From Victivallis lenta (GTDB taxonomy: Bacteria; Verrucomicrobiota; Lentisphaeria; Victivallales; Victivallaceae): a stretch of 64,000 nt of DNA. The DNA lies in contig NZ_VUNS01000003.1 of NCBI RefSeq assembly GCF_009695545.1, positions 124,001-188,000 of the forward strand, in the 5' to 3' direction. The position numbers and the translations under genes are program-made. The first letter of the stretch is position 1, and the number at the start of each line of letters is the position of its first letter. Shown piece by piece: positions 20,478 through 29,608 of the stretch. A model generated the notes under the pieces. The model had not been told where the DNA came from. It made no database searches and was given only the letters and a program-made list of their open reading frames with translations.

Positions 20478-22296
20478 ATTTCGGCACTTCCAGATTGGTC
20501 ATGATATATTCGCGCCGCTTCGGCGTGTTGTTGCCCATGAAGAAGCCGAGCAGCTCCGGGATGTTCTTCGTATTGTCGAGCGTGACCGGCTGGATGCGCA
20601 TCTCCTCGCCGATGAATTTGCCGAACTCCTTCGGGGAAATTTCGCCGAGCCCTTTGAACCGGGTGATCTCGGCCTTCTTTCCGAGCTTGCGCGCCGCCGC
20701 GTCCCGCTCCGCCTCATTGTAACAGTAGATCGGCGTCTGCTTCGGCACCTGCACGCGGAACAGCGGCGTCTCAAGCACATACAGATGCCCCGAAAGCACG
20801 ATCTGCTCGAAGAACATCAGGAAAAACGTGATCAGCAGATTCCGGATATGCAGCCCGTCCACGTCGGCGTCGGTCGCGATGACGACCTTGTCGTAACGCA
20901 GGAAATCGGTCGAATCCTCGATGCCGAGCGCCTGCATGAGAAAGGTCAGCTCCTCGTTCGTATAGATCTTCTCGAACTTTTCGCCGTAACAGTTCATCGG
21001 CTTGCCGCGCAGCGCGAAAATCGCCTGGCAGTTCACGTCGCGGCAGACTTCGAGCGAACCGGCGGCCGAATCACCCTCGGTCAGAAAAATCATCGTGTCG
21101 GAGGGCGTCAGGCCGCGCGGCCACTTTTCGCCGGGGTGGAACTTGCAGTCCTTGAGCTTCGGAATCCGCAGCTTGCTCTTGACCGCCGCGGCCTGTCCCT
21201 TTTTCTTCATCGCCTGGATCTGGCGGTGCATCTGCTCGTTCCGGGTCACCTTGTCCATGACGACCTCGGCAACCTCCTTGTTCTTGTGCAGGAAATCGAC
21301 GATCGCATCGCGCACGGCGGCCACCACCGGGCCGCGCACGTCGGTATTGCCGAGCTTGTTCTTGGTCTGTGATTCGAAAATCGGGTCACGCAGCTTGATC
21401 GCGATCGCGCCGGCCATGCCGTCGCGCACGTCATCGGCCTTGAAGCTTTTGCCGGAGAATTCGTTGATCGCCTTCAGCACTCCCTCCTTGAAAGCCGAAA
21501 GATGGGTGCCGCCGTCGTTCGTATACTGGCCGTTCACAAAGCTGTAGGTGGTTTCGCCGTAGTTGTCGCTGTGGGTCAGCGCAAACTCGACGGTCGGCGT
21601 CTTGCGCGCGATGATCGGGTAAATCTTGTCCTCGCCGGTTTCGGTTTCGAGCAGGTCTTCGAGCCCGCGGCGCGACAGGTAGAGCTGGCCGTTCAGGTAG
21701 ATCGAGAGCCCGCTGTTCAGATACGCATACATCCAGAGCCGCTTCTCCAGATATTCCGACTTGAACGCGTACCCCGGAAAAAGCTCACCGTCCGGCGTGA
21801 AGGCGACGTACGTGCCGTTCCGTTCGGCGGTCTCTCCCTCCTCCTCGCCCTGCAGCACGCCGCGCTCGAAGCGGGCCTCGTGGAATCTGCCGTCGCGGGT
21901 GGAGCGGACCGTGAATTTCTCCGACAGCGCGTTGACGGCTTTGGTGCCGACGCCGTTGAGGCCGATCGAATAGGCGAACGCATCGCCCTCGTACTTGCCG
22001 CCGGTGTTCATTTCGGAGACGCAGGCCACAACCTTGTCGAGCGGAATGCCGCGGCCGTAATCGCGCACGGTCACGCTGCCGGCGTCGAGCGTGATGTCGA
22101 TGCGCTTGCCGACTCCCATGGTGAATTCGTCGATGCAGTTGTCGATGATCTCCTTGACCAGCACGTAAATGCCGTCGTCCGGATGGGAGCCGTCGCCGAG
22201 CCGGCCGATATACATGCCGGGCCGGTGACGGATATGCATGAGGGGAGACAGCGTTTTGATCGAACTGCTGTCATATCCGTTTGCCGCTTCGGCCAT
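20470..22296 (-). CDS. parE: DNA topoisomerase IV subunit B
   Basis: The ATPase partner of ParC. The 608-residue protein has the GHKL ATPase N-terminus (EIIDNCIDE; DYGRGIPLDK; GLNGVGTKAVNALS), a transducer domain, and the TOPRIM motif with EGDSAAGS and DADVDGLHIR. The short length, without the roughly 170-200 residue TOPRIM insertion seen in the separate gyrB here, marks it as ParE of the kind paired with ParC. It is transcribed ahead of parC from the promoter at 22339-22366. Confidence 0.94.
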   Translation of the reverse strand: MAEAANGYDSSSIKTLSPLMHIRHRPGMYIGRLGDGSHPDDGIYVLVKEIIDNCIDEFTMGVGKRIDITLDAGSVTVRDYGRGIPLDKVVACVSEMNTGGKYEGDAFAYSIGLNGVGTKAVNALSEKFTVRSTRDGRFHEARFERGVLQGEEEGETAERNGTYVAFTPDGELFPGYAFKSEYLEKRLWMYAYLNSGLSIYLNGQLYLSRRGLEDLLETETGEDKIYPIIARKTPTVEFALTHSDNYGETTYSFVNGQYTNDGGTHLSAFKEGVLKAINEFSGKSFKADDVRDGMAGAIAIKLRDPIFESQTKNKLGNTDVRGPVVAAVRDAIVDFLHKNKEVAEVVMDKVTRNEQMHRQIQAMKKKGQAAAVKSKLRIPKLKDCKFHPGEKWPRGLTPSDTMIFLTEGDSAAGSLEVCRDVNCQAIFALRGKPMNCYGEKFEKIYTNEELTFLMQALGIEDSTDFLRYDKVVIATDADVDGLHIRNLLITFFLMFFEQIVLSGHLYVLETPLFRVQVPKQTPIYCYNEAERDAAARKLGKKAEITRFKGLGEISPKEFGKFIGEEMRIQPVTLDNTKNIPELLGFFMGNNTPKRREYIMTNLEVPKYE

Positions 22297-22338
22297 CTGG
22301 CGTCTCCCCTCTCTTTTCCTGAAACCTGTAAGGAAAAT

Positions 22339-22366
22339 AATATAACATTCTTTCCTGAAATTTCAA
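22339..22366 (-). promoter_or_regulatory. Predicted parE promoter
   Basis: Minus strand TTGAAA (22361-22366), 16 nt, TATATT (22339-22344), located 43 nt before parE. Confidence 0.6.
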
Positions 22367-22430
22367 GCAAACCGCTGCTGTTTCAAATGTTTCGAAACGA
22401 AAAATTTCCGCACGGAACAACCTGCTCCGG

Positions 22431-23342
22431 TCAGAAGGAAGCCGTTTCCTCCGCCTGCCCGGCGGCGGCACTCCGCATGTATTCGCTCGGAGAGACGCCG
22501 GTCATGCGCCGGAAGCTGCGGCTGAACACCGAAAGAGACGAAAACCCGCTCTCCGCCGCCACCTCCGACAGCAGCCAGCGGCCGGATTTCAGCAGCCGGC
22601 ACGCCTGCCGCAGGCGCAGCTGGCGGATATACTCCGCCGGATGGCAGCCGAGCATCGTTTCGAAAACGGTGTAGAGATAGGATCTGGATACGCCGTGCCT
22701 CCGGGCGATCTCCTCCACCGACAGCCCGGAATCGGCCAGATGCAGACAGATGTAGCCGTTGATCTCCTCGAAAAGACGCACCCGGCGGTCGGAAGCGAGC
22801 GCATGAGTCCCCGCGTCGATCCGGCGCGGCTCGGCGTCAAGTTCCGCCAGCAGGCAGTTCAGATAGCGGCGCACGCGCGGCTCCCCGCCGCCGTGCCCGA
22901 GGTAGATTTCAAGCATCCGGGCCAGCAATCTCCAGGAAGTTTCGGTCAGCTGCACACTGCAATGGTAAAGGGTTTCCGGGTAAAACATCCGTTCCAGTTC
23001 AAAGCTGATCACCAGCCAGAAAAAATCGCTCTGGTCCACGACGTAGTGGTGATACTGGAACGGGTATACCAGCGAGGCGTAACCCGGCGCGATCGGAAAG
23101 GCCAGATCGTTCACGCAGACCAGGCCCTCCTGTTTCAGCGCCGCCGTCAGGACGAATCGCTTGTGAAACAGCTTCAGCCGTTCGCTGCCGCCGGGATTGA
23201 TTTTCACATCGGCGCAGCGGCGCTGGATCAGCACGCCGCCGGGCTCGCCCGGCAGGCCGTCCGAAGGCGGGAACTGCACAGGCGGGCGGGACTCCAGCCG
23301 CAAAGCCAGTTCCCGAATCCTGTTTTCCAATGCTTTTTCCAT
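22431..23342 (-). CDS. AraC-family transcriptional regulator
   Basis: A 303-residue protein. The C-terminal double helix-turn-helix (about 195-290; LSVEEIARRHGVSRSYLYTVF and LLSEVAAESGFSSLSVFSRSFRRMTGVSPSEY in two pieces) is typical of AraC/XylS activators. The N-terminal half (about 40-170) looks like a cupin sensing domain. It is divergent from the aldolase-pseudopilin-sialidase-symporter operon and very likely controls it. The shared gap contains nested inverted repeats. Confidence 0.92.
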   Translation of the reverse strand: MEKALENRIRELALRLESRPPVQFPPSDGLPGEPGGVLIQRRCADVKINPGGSERLKLFHKRFVLTAALKQEGLVCVNDLAFPIAPGYASLVYPFQYHHYVVDQSDFFWLVISFELERMFYPETLYHCSVQLTETSWRLLARMLEIYLGHGGGEPRVRRYLNCLLAELDAEPRRIDAGTHALASDRRVRLFEEINGYICLHLADSGLSVEEIARRHGVSRSYLYTVFETMLGCHPAEYIRQLRLRQACRLLKSGRWLLSEVAAESGFSSLSVFSRSFRRMTGVSPSEYMRSAAAGQAEETASF

Positions 23343-23364
23343 GCCGTATAACAGAATTCCATTC

Positions 23365-23418
23365 CGATGAAATGCAACTTATTTTACGATAAATTTCTAA
23401 ATTTATTCATTTTCATCG
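23365..23418. promoter_or_regulatory. Nested inverted repeats in the araC/aldolase divergent region
   Basis: CGATGAAA (23365-23372) is complementary to TTTCATCG (23411-23418), and between them lies the perfect repeat TAAATTT-CT-AAATTTA (23390-23405). The region is unusually AT-rich. Likely binding sites for the adjacent AraC-type protein or a second regulator. Confidence 0.4.
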
Positions 23419-23482
23419 TATTTTTCCGTAATCTTAAAGACAAATTGCAAAATCGGAAATATATTTTGTCTAACACCGGCTC

Positions 23483-23511
23483 TTGCATTCCGGCGGTGCC
23501 TGATTCATAAT
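23483..23511 (+). promoter_or_regulatory. Predicted promoter of the aldolase operon
   Basis: TTGCAT (23483-23488), 17 nt, CATAAT (23506-23511). The weak -35 box fits an activator-dependent promoter. It lies 30 nt before the aldolase ATG. Confidence 0.5.
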
Positions 23512-23541
23512 ATATACAGAAAATCACATAAGGGATGCAAT

Positions 23542-24489
23542 ATGACCGATTCGATGAATCCATTCGGCGTCTGGCCGGTGATGCTGACGCCTTTCACGGA
23601 AACGGGAGCGCTTGACCGGCCCGGCTGCGAAGCACTGGTCGACTGGTATCTGGCCGGCCGGGTCACGGGAATTTTCACGGTCTGTCTCAGCAGCGAAATG
23701 TTCGACCTGACTCCGGCGGAGCGGCTGGAGCTCGCGGAACTGACCGTGCGGCGCGTCAGCGGCCGGGTTCCGGTGGTCGCCTGCGCCGGTTTCGGCGACA
23801 CGGCGGAACAGCGGCTCCGGTCGATCCGGGAGATGGCCGATACCGGCGTCGACGCCGTGGTCCTGCCGCTCTCGGTGCTGTTCCCGGAGGAAACCTCCGG
23901 GGAACTGGTCGCCGAGACACTGCTCCGGCTCCCGAAACGGCTTCCCGGCATCACGCTCGGACTTTACGAATGCCCGGTGCCGTACAAACGGTCGATCTCC
24001 CCGGAACTGCTCGGCAAACTCGCCCGCGACTGCGGGAACCGCTACCGCTTTTTGAAGGACACCTGCTGCGACCGCGTTCAGCTGCACGCCCGATGCGCGG
24101 CCGTCGCGGGGTCGGGGCTCGCCGTCTACAATGCGAATCTGACCACCCTGACCGACTCGCTGCGGAACGGCTGCGCCGGTTTCAGCGGCATCGCCGCGAA
24201 TTTCTTCCCCGACGCGCTGGCCGAACTCGGCTGCGCCGTCACCGGCGATCCCGGGAAGGCGGACCGGATGCAGATCGTCTTCAACACGCTTGAACGCAAT
24301 GTGGAACACCGTTATCCGCGCGGCGCCAAAGTATTCCTGCGCCAGCAGGGGCTCCCGGTCACCGATTTCTGCCGCACGCCCCGTCCCGGCTTCTCCGCCG
24401 AAGAGGTTGAGCAGAGCCGCGATTTCGGCCGCTTTCTCGAACTTTGGAAACAATCCGGTTACGATTTTCACCCGAACAAGGAGCTTTGA
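23542..24489 (+). CDS. Dihydrodipicolinate synthase/N-acetylneuraminate lyase family aldolase
   Basis: A 315-residue class I aldolase barrel. The Schiff-base lysine is in FLKDTCCD (about residue 172) and the tyrosine region in [10 protein letters not shown] (about 146-155). The substrate-binding loop, G-x-x-GE in true DHDPS and NanA, reads CLSSEM here, so the substrate is not lysine-pathway pyruvate/aspartate semialdehyde. With a secreted sialidase-like protein and a sodium-solute symporter behind it, cleavage of a sialic-acid-like or other 2-keto sugar acid is the best guess. First gene of the operon, with AraC control. Confidence 0.8.
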   Translation: MTDSMNPFGVWPVMLTPFTETGALDRPGCEALVDWYLAGRVTGIFTVCLSSEMFDLTPAERLELAELTVRRVSGRVPVVACAGFGDTAEQRLRSIREMADTGVDAVVLPLSVLFPEETSGELVAETLLRLPKRLPGITLGLYECPVPYKRSISPELLGKLARDCGNRYRFLKDTCCDRVQLHARCAAVAGSGLAVYNANLTTLTDSLRNGCAGFSGIAANFFPDALAELGCAVTGDPGKADRMQIVFNTLERNVEHRYPRGAKVFLRQQGLPVTDFCRTPRPGFSAEEVEQSRDFGRFLELWKQSGYDFHPNKEL

Positions 24490-24490
24490 G

Positions 24491-25252
24491 ATGAAACGTG
24501 CATTCACTCTGATCGAACTGCTGGTTGTTATTGCGATCATCGCGATCCTGGCCTCAATGCTGCTGCCCGCGCTGAACCAGGCGCGGGAACGCTCCCGCGC
24601 GGCGGTGTGCAAAAACAATCTGAAGCAGTGCGCCATGGCGGCCGGCATGTACCGGAACGACAACCGGGAAATCCTGCCCGCCATCTACTACGCAGCCAAA
24701 GCCGCGAGCGGCAAGCGGCTGTGGGCGCACTCCCTGAGCGGAAAATACGAGGACCGCCTCGTCGGGACGCAGTACGCCGACAGCAAGGTCCTCGCCTGCC
24801 CGGTGACGGACCTGACCCAGACCGGCTCGGCGTTCACGGGGTACGGCTACTTCGTCTACTGGGATCTCCTGAACGTATCCGGCAACCTTCAGAAGCGGAT
24901 CGACCTGCTCGGCCCCGGCATGACGGGCGGTTCCCACGGTTCGAAAACCAAATACGCCTACGTCATTTTCAACAAGCTCAGGCGGCCGGGCGCCACCGTC
25001 GAACTGATCGATTCCGGCTACGACTTCTCCGTGTCGAACGGCGAACGGCTCGGCTCCGCCTACATCTACGCGAGTTCGGGCGGTGCGGACGGCGCCGCGA
25101 AGCTGTGGCATGCCGGACGGGCGAACGCCGCCCATTACGACGGACATGTGTCGGATTACACGAAAGAAGGTCTTGCGGAGATGCCGAACGGGTTCGAGAA
25201 ATGCATCACCGCCTCGGGAGCGCCGCAGACCATGACGCCTTCGTTCCCGTAA
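24491..25252 (+). CDS. Pseudopilin-like protein with prepilin signal
   Basis: A 253-residue protein starting at ATG 24491, 1 nt after the aldolase stop, with AAGGAG inside the aldolase end. MKRA precedes the prepilin motif [16 protein letters not shown] (cleavage before Phe5), then [18 protein letters not shown]. The globular part is variable and ends with [14 protein letters not shown], the H...DGH motif of this family. Its presence inside a sugar-acid operon, sharing over 20 near-identical N-terminal residues with the two other pseudopilins of the window but little else, suggests a locus-specific accessory role. Confidence 0.88.
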   Translation: MKRAFTLIELLVVIAIIAILASMLLPALNQARERSRAAVCKNNLKQCAMAAGMYRNDNREILPAIYYAAKAASGKRLWAHSLSGKYEDRLVGTQYADSKVLACPVTDLTQTGSAFTGYGYFVYWDLLNVSGNLQKRIDLLGPGMTGGSHGSKTKYAYVIFNKLRRPGATVELIDSGYDFSVSNGERLGSAYIYASSGGADGAAKLWHAGRANAAHYDGHVSDYTKEGLAEMPNGFEKCITASGAPQTMTPSFP

Positions 25253-25279
25253 AACCGCAGAAGATCGATGAGGGAAAGA

Positions 25280-26626
25280 ATGTACAGACACCTGATGCTC
25301 TCCGCCGGCGCCCTGCTGCTGGCCGCCGGTGCCGCCGCCGCACCGGTCGAATTGAAGATTCCGCAGAAAATCGACGCGTCCGCCCCGGACATCGGGCTGC
25401 CGCAGCAGCCGGGCGCGCGGCACTACAAGCTCGCCGCACCGGGAATGGACCCCGTGATCGGCTGGGCGAACCATGACCCCAAGATGACCCGCATCGGCGA
25501 CCGGATCGTGGTCGAATGGACCTGCCACCTCGGCGACGAAAACGGCCCCGGGCAGACCATCGTCGGAACGGTCGTCGAATTCGACCCGGAGACAGGCGCG
25601 CCGCTGAATACGGAGCGTCTGCAATACACGAGCCTGACGCCCGCGCCGCTGCCGGTGCGCTGCCGCTCCTGGAAGTTCGATCCGGAGAGAATCGACGAAT
25701 ATTTCAGCCACGGCGGGCTTGAACTCCGCGACGGAACGCTCTATTTCTCCGGGCGGCTGCTGGCGATTCACGGCGTGACCGACGATCTCTCCATCAGTTT
25801 GAACAGCCACCACGGCATTCCGCCGTCGGTTCCCGCGGAGCACTGGCGCGATGAATTCGATCAGAAGAGCGGTTTCACGAACGAGATCGTCTGGACGTTC
25901 CTGAATTTCCGCCAGCGCTGGAAAGTCGAGGGAAACCGCCTGATTCCGGATTCGCCCGGATATGTGGACAAGCGCCTGCCGGAGACGCAGGAGGTGACGA
26001 AGGGCCGCTTCAAACAGCTCGCCCCGCTGCCCGGATGGCAGCATCTGCCGCTGCTCGCGGATGCCCCGGCGGATTTTCTCTCCGGGTTGAAGGCTCCGGC
26101 CGAAATCCGCCCGGAGATTGCGACGCGGACGCTTCCGCCGCGCTGTCCGCCCGGGAAGCTTCACATCGCCGCCGACGGAAACAACGGACTTGCGCACTAC
26201 GCCGAATTCCGGCGCCCCGACGGCTCCACCGTGGCGATCCGCGACAATCTGAAGAAGCGCGGTTTCTATTATGCGGCGGAGAAAGAGAAAGCGGAGGATT
26301 ACTATCCGCCCGCCGAAGAGACCAACATCCCCGGCGAAGCGATGCCCTCCGCCGGAAACCTGCCGGACGGCCGCGCGTACCTGATCGCAAACTACGACTA
26401 CCGCCGGAATATGTACATTCTGCTGTCGAAGGACGGGCGGAACTTCGACGTCGCCCGGTTCGTCCGCGGAGCGCGGCTCCGGGCGAAAAAAGGGATCGGC
26501 AAGCTGAACCGCCCCTCCGGGCCGAACTACTTCCGCTCCATGATCGTCGGCAAGAAGCTCTGGATCGTTTACAGCATCTCCAAGCAGGAGATCGGGCTGA
26601 CCACCATCGATCTGGATTCACTCTGA
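25280..26626 (+). CDS. Secreted sialidase-like (six-bladed propeller) protein
   Basis: A 448-residue exported protein. ATG 25280 has GAGGGAAAG directly upstream and is favoured over an in-frame ATG at 25268. The signal peptide has a Leu/Ala core ending GAAAAP. The C-terminal half shows sialidase-type blades: SAGNLPDGRAYLIAN, ILLSKDGRNFDVARFV (an Asp-box-like S-x-D-x-G-x-x-F), and PNYFRSMIVGKKLWIVYS. Overall it resembles exo-alpha-sialidase family proteins; the full Arg triad was not verified. It lies between pseudopilin and symporter, so it may release the substrate the symporter takes up. Confidence 0.7.
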   Translation: MYRHLMLSAGALLLAAGAAAAPVELKIPQKIDASAPDIGLPQQPGARHYKLAAPGMDPVIGWANHDPKMTRIGDRIVVEWTCHLGDENGPGQTIVGTVVEFDPETGAPLNTERLQYTSLTPAPLPVRCRSWKFDPERIDEYFSHGGLELRDGTLYFSGRLLAIHGVTDDLSISLNSHHGIPPSVPAEHWRDEFDQKSGFTNEIVWTFLNFRQRWKVEGNRLIPDSPGYVDKRLPETQEVTKGRFKQLAPLPGWQHLPLLADAPADFLSGLKAPAEIRPEIATRTLPPRCPPGKLHIAADGNNGLAHYAEFRRPDGSTVAIRDNLKKRGFYYAAEKEKAEDYYPPAEETNIPGEAMPSAGNLPDGRAYLIANYDYRRNMYILLSKDGRNFDVARFVRGARLRAKKGIGKLNRPSGPNYFRSMIVGKKLWIVYSISKQEIGLTTIDLDSL

Positions 26627-26648
26627 GCGGCACGGAAGGATACAGTTC

Positions 26649-28166
26649 ATGGCCAATTTCATCAACCTTTCAGTCGTCATCGTGTTCCTGCTCGGCATGG
26701 CCGGCATGGGAATCTATTTCCTGAAACGCAACAACAGCACCGAGGAGTATTTTCTCGGCGGCCGTAAAATTCCGGGCTGGGCGCTCGGGCTTTCGATGGT
26801 CGGCACTTCGATCAGCTCGATTACATTCCTCGCGCTGCCGGCGGCGGCATACGTGCTTGATTACCGACAGCTTACGCCGAACCTTTTCATGCCGGTCGCG
26901 GCGCTGGTCGCCTGCTGGCTCTTCATCCCGTTTTTCCGGCGCGGCCGCAAGACGACCGCTTACGAGTACCTCGAATCGCGCTACGGAACCGGAATCCGGA
27001 TCTACTCCGCGCTCTACGCCATGCTCGGGCAGCTGCTGCGGCTCGGCCTCATCCTCTATCTGGTGGTGCTGCCGCTGTCGGCGATGCTGCATATCAGCGA
27101 GGGAACCGCGATCATCGCCTTCGGCGTCATCACCTGCTTCTACACAGTTTTCGGCGGCATCGAAGCGGTGGTCTGGACCGATGTGGTGCAGACGATCATC
27201 CTGCTCGGCGGCGGGCTGCTCTGCGTGGCCGCCGTCGTCGTCCAGCTGCCGGGCGGCGCTCCGCAGGTGTTCGAGATCGGCATGCAGTACGGCAAATTCA
27301 GCCTCGGGCCGCTGGATTTCAGCTTCAGCGAACGCACCTTCTGGGTCATGAGCCTCATCGGGTTCCTCGGTTTCGTCACGGAGTTTTCGAGCAACCAGAA
27401 CGTCGTGCAGCGCTATATCGCCGCGCCGACGCTGCGCGAGGCGCGCAAGGCGACACTGATCTGCATCGTGATGAGCGTGCCGACCTGGATTTTCTTCTTT
27501 TTCATCGGCACGTGCCTCTTCGTCTTCTACAAGGTGCACCCGTCCGCGGAGGTCGCCGTGATGAAGCCGGATGACGTGTTGCCCCATTTCATTCTGACCG
27601 AAATATGGCCCGGCGTCGGCGGCGTGATCATCGCGGCCTGCCTCGCGGCGGCGATGAGCTCGCTGTCGAGTTCGATCAATGCGGTTTCGACGATCTGGAC
27701 CATCGACTTTCTGCGGCTGATCCGGCACAAGTCCGAGGATCGTTTCGAACTCGTGAACGCCAAGCTCGCCTCCGGCTTCGCCGGGCTGTTCATGATCGCG
27801 GGAGCCTGGGCCATCTCGCTGATTCCCCGCGAGAGCGTCTACGACCTCGGCACCATTCTGGCCGCGCTGTTCTGTTCGGCCGGACTGACTCCCTTCATGC
27901 TCGGATTCTTCACGACCCGGGTCGGAAACAAGGCGATTCTCTTCGGCATGTGGACCGCGCTCCTGTTCAGCATCTACAACATCCTGAACTATTTCGGCTG
28001 CCTTCCGGTGGAGCTGCGCTGGAACATCCACATCTACATGGCCGGCGTGGTCTGCAACCTTGTGATGCTGATTGCGTCCCTCGGCTACTCCCTGTTCCGT
28101 CCGGCTCCGGTCACGGAACGCCTGACGGGGCTGACCGTCTGGACCCTGGAGTCCGAACGGGACTGA
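26649..28166 (+). CDS. Sodium:solute symporter (SSS family)
   Basis: A 505-residue inner-membrane protein with about 13 helices. Family signatures are STEEYFLGGRKIPGWALGLS near residue 30, YEYLESRYG, and FTEFSSNQNVVQRYIA (the sodium-site region, mid-protein), and AACLAAAMSSLSSSINAVST. SSS members import sugars, sialic acid or other small acids with Na+. The last gene of the aldolase operon, 22 nt after the sialidase-like gene, it fits uptake of the sugar acid degraded by the aldolase. The next gene is convergent after 20 nt. Confidence 0.9.
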   Translation: MANFINLSVVIVFLLGMAGMGIYFLKRNNSTEEYFLGGRKIPGWALGLSMVGTSISSITFLALPAAAYVLDYRQLTPNLFMPVAALVACWLFIPFFRRGRKTTAYEYLESRYGTGIRIYSALYAMLGQLLRLGLILYLVVLPLSAMLHISEGTAIIAFGVITCFYTVFGGIEAVVWTDVVQTIILLGGGLLCVAAVVVQLPGGAPQVFEIGMQYGKFSLGPLDFSFSERTFWVMSLIGFLGFVTEFSSNQNVVQRYIAAPTLREARKATLICIVMSVPTWIFFFFIGTCLFVFYKVHPSAEVAVMKPDDVLPHFILTEIWPGVGGVIIAACLAAAMSSLSSSINAVSTIWTIDFLRLIRHKSEDRFELVNAKLASGFAGLFMIAGAWAISLIPRESVYDLGTILAALFCSAGLTPFMLGFFTTRVGNKAILFGMWTALLFSIYNILNYFGCLPVELRWNIHIYMAGVVCNLVMLIASLGYSLFRPAPVTERLTGLTVWTLESERD

Positions 28167-28186
28167 TGCCGAATCCGGGCCGCCGA

Positions 28187-28588
28187 TCACGGCTTAAGGA
28201 CGAAAATTTCCTGCCAGACGATCGATTTGCGGGCCGGATCATAGAGCTGGAAGCTCCAGCGGCCCGCCGATTCAGAGACGCGCAGGACCAGGGCGGCCTT
28301 CGCATCGTAACGGATTCCGCTGATCTCTCCGGTCCGGGCGACGACCCGCCCGGCGACCGGCGCCAGAGCCGCGGGCGCCTGAATCGATATCGCGGCGCCG
28401 GGGCAGTTCTGCAGCGTGTAACCGGCCAGTGAGGTGACCGCGTCGTTCTCCGCGCCGCGCCGGTCGCGTTCCGCCGGGGGGTGGATATCGACGATCTCGT
28501 TCTCCGGCGGGTCGCCGGGCGGCAGCATCCAGCAGCAGCCGGCGCACCACAGAAGCGGCAGAATCGCGGCGAAGCGGCAATAACCCAT
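28187..28588 (-). CDS. Small putative lipoprotein of unknown function
   Basis: A 133-residue protein begun at ATG 28588. The first residues contain a hydrophobic stretch and a lipobox-like CAG-C (cleavage before Cys18 approximately), so a lipid anchor is likely. The body is beta-rich (SIQAPAALAPVAGRVVARTG; FQLYDPARKSIVWQEIFV), with a weak carboxyl-domain look, and no family was recognised. Last gene of the TPR-ExbB-ExbD-TonB-like cluster, 14 nt after the zinc-ribbon gene. It could be a periplasmic partner of that system. Confidence 0.6.
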   Translation of the reverse strand: MGYCRFAAILPLLWCAGCCWMLPPGDPPENEIVDIHPPAERDRRGAENDAVTSLAGYTLQNCPGAAISIQAPAALAPVAGRVVARTGEISGIRYDAKAALVLRVSESAGRWSFQLYDPARKSIVWQEIFVLKP

Positions 28589-28602
28589 CAGCTCTTTTCC
28601 TC

Positions 28603-28848
28603 CTACTCCAGATCGCGCCGCTTGCGGCAGATGCAGATCGAATTGCACCGCGGGCAGCGCGTCAGGTTGACGGACTCCTTGATGATGAACGAATGATGAC
28701 AGCTGTCGCAATGAAACAGCGTGCTGTTGCTGAGCTTCCAGCTGAAGCGTTTCGCCCGGTAGAGCTCGCGCCACCAGAGAATCCCGATGAAAATCAGCCA
28801 CAGCACGAAAAACGCGAACAGCGCGTCGGCGTAAGACATTCCGATCAT
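28603..28848 (-). CDS. Small membrane protein with zinc ribbon
   Basis: An 81-residue protein: one N-terminal membrane helix (about 6-27, LFAFFVLWLIFIGILWW), a basic segment, then CDSC...CPRC, a four-cysteine zinc ribbon (about 47-68), and a basic tail. The ribbon would face the cytosol. It overlaps the TonB-like gene by 4 nt and so is coupled to it. Function unknown; a small regulatory or assembly factor for the ExbB/TonB-type complex is possible. Confidence 0.75.
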   Translation of the reverse strand: MIGMSYADALFAFFVLWLIFIGILWWRELYRAKRFSWKLSNSTLFHCDSCHHSFIIKESVNLTRCPRCNSICICRKRRDLE

Positions 28849-29582
28849 GGTGCGGTCTCCTCTTCCTCTTCCGCCGCCGGTTCCGGCCAGTAAATGACGA
28901 TGGTTCTGCGCTCCTTGAAATCCTCACAGGCCACGGCCTGAAGCGCCGCGCGGTCCAGTTCCGGAACGCCGCTCGATTCGACCAGGTGCTGACGCATGAT
29001 GCCGGGCGTGCCCCAGACCGATACGACGGTCGGCCGCAGCGCCCGGCGGGCAGTCGCCGGAACCGTGAGGCGTTCCAGCCGCAGCGGAGCGCCGCCGGCG
29101 TCCCGGATCACAGGAGACGCAACCGGCCCGGGCGAACGGAATGGGCGCTCTTCGAACGCTCCGCCGCGATACGGAACCATGTCGGGCAACTCCACTTCAC
29201 GCAGCGGCACGTAACCGGGCAATTGCGGCAGCTGCGGTTCCGACAGCGGAACCTCGGCCCGCAAAGCGGCTACGGCCCGCTCCCGGTGCTTCTCCAGAAG
29301 CGCGGCATAACCCGAAGCGGTATCAGCCCGAGCAATCAGCGCCGGATTGTGGACCTCCGTCCAGCGCACCAGTTTCCGCCACTCTTCGGCGGGCAGTCCC
29401 GAACGGGTCCACAGCGTCACGCCCGGGCTCCGGGGAACGGCAGACCCCCGCGCTTCCGGCTGGTGCCCGGCCAGCACGAAAAGCACGGCATGGACGAGCA
29501 GCGCCACAACCAGCGCTTCGACCGCGATCACCCAGTCCGGCATGATCGTCCGGGCCGGCATGTTTGTTCGAATCTTCGCCAT
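28845..29582 (-). CDS. TonB-like energy transducer
   Basis: A 245-residue protein with one N-terminal membrane helix (about 18-41), a long periplasmic region with Pro-rich parts, and a C-terminal TonB fold: TVVSVWGTPGIMRQHLVESS and GVPELDRAALQAV (about 185-225) match the TonB SSG-x-x-x-LD-x-A-A-x-x-AV pattern. The tail is acidic. It would carry proton-motive force from ExbB/ExbD to an outer-membrane receptor. The linker lacks the long Pro-Lys/Pro-Glu repeats of E. coli TonB. It follows exbD after 26 nt. Confidence 0.82.
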   Translation of the reverse strand: MAKIRTNMPARTIMPDWVIAVEALVVALLVHAVLFVLAGHQPEARGSAVPRSPGVTLWTRSGLPAEEWRKLVRWTEVHNPALIARADTASGYAALLEKHRERAVAALRAEVPLSEPQLPQLPGYVPLREVELPDMVPYRGGAFEERPFRSPGPVASPVIRDAGGAPLRLERLTVPATARRALRPTVVSVWGTPGIMRQHLVESSGVPELDRAALQAVACEDFKERRTIVIYWPEPAAEEEEETAP

Positions 29583-29608
29583 ATCCCGTTCCCGTCAGCT
29601 TCGCTCCG

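Noticed and set aside
17160-20504. A plus-strand open frame of over 1100 codons antisense to parC
   Set aside because: It is a shadow of a GC-rich gene: Arg/His-rich composition, no start context, and parC on the other strand has full conserved motifs.
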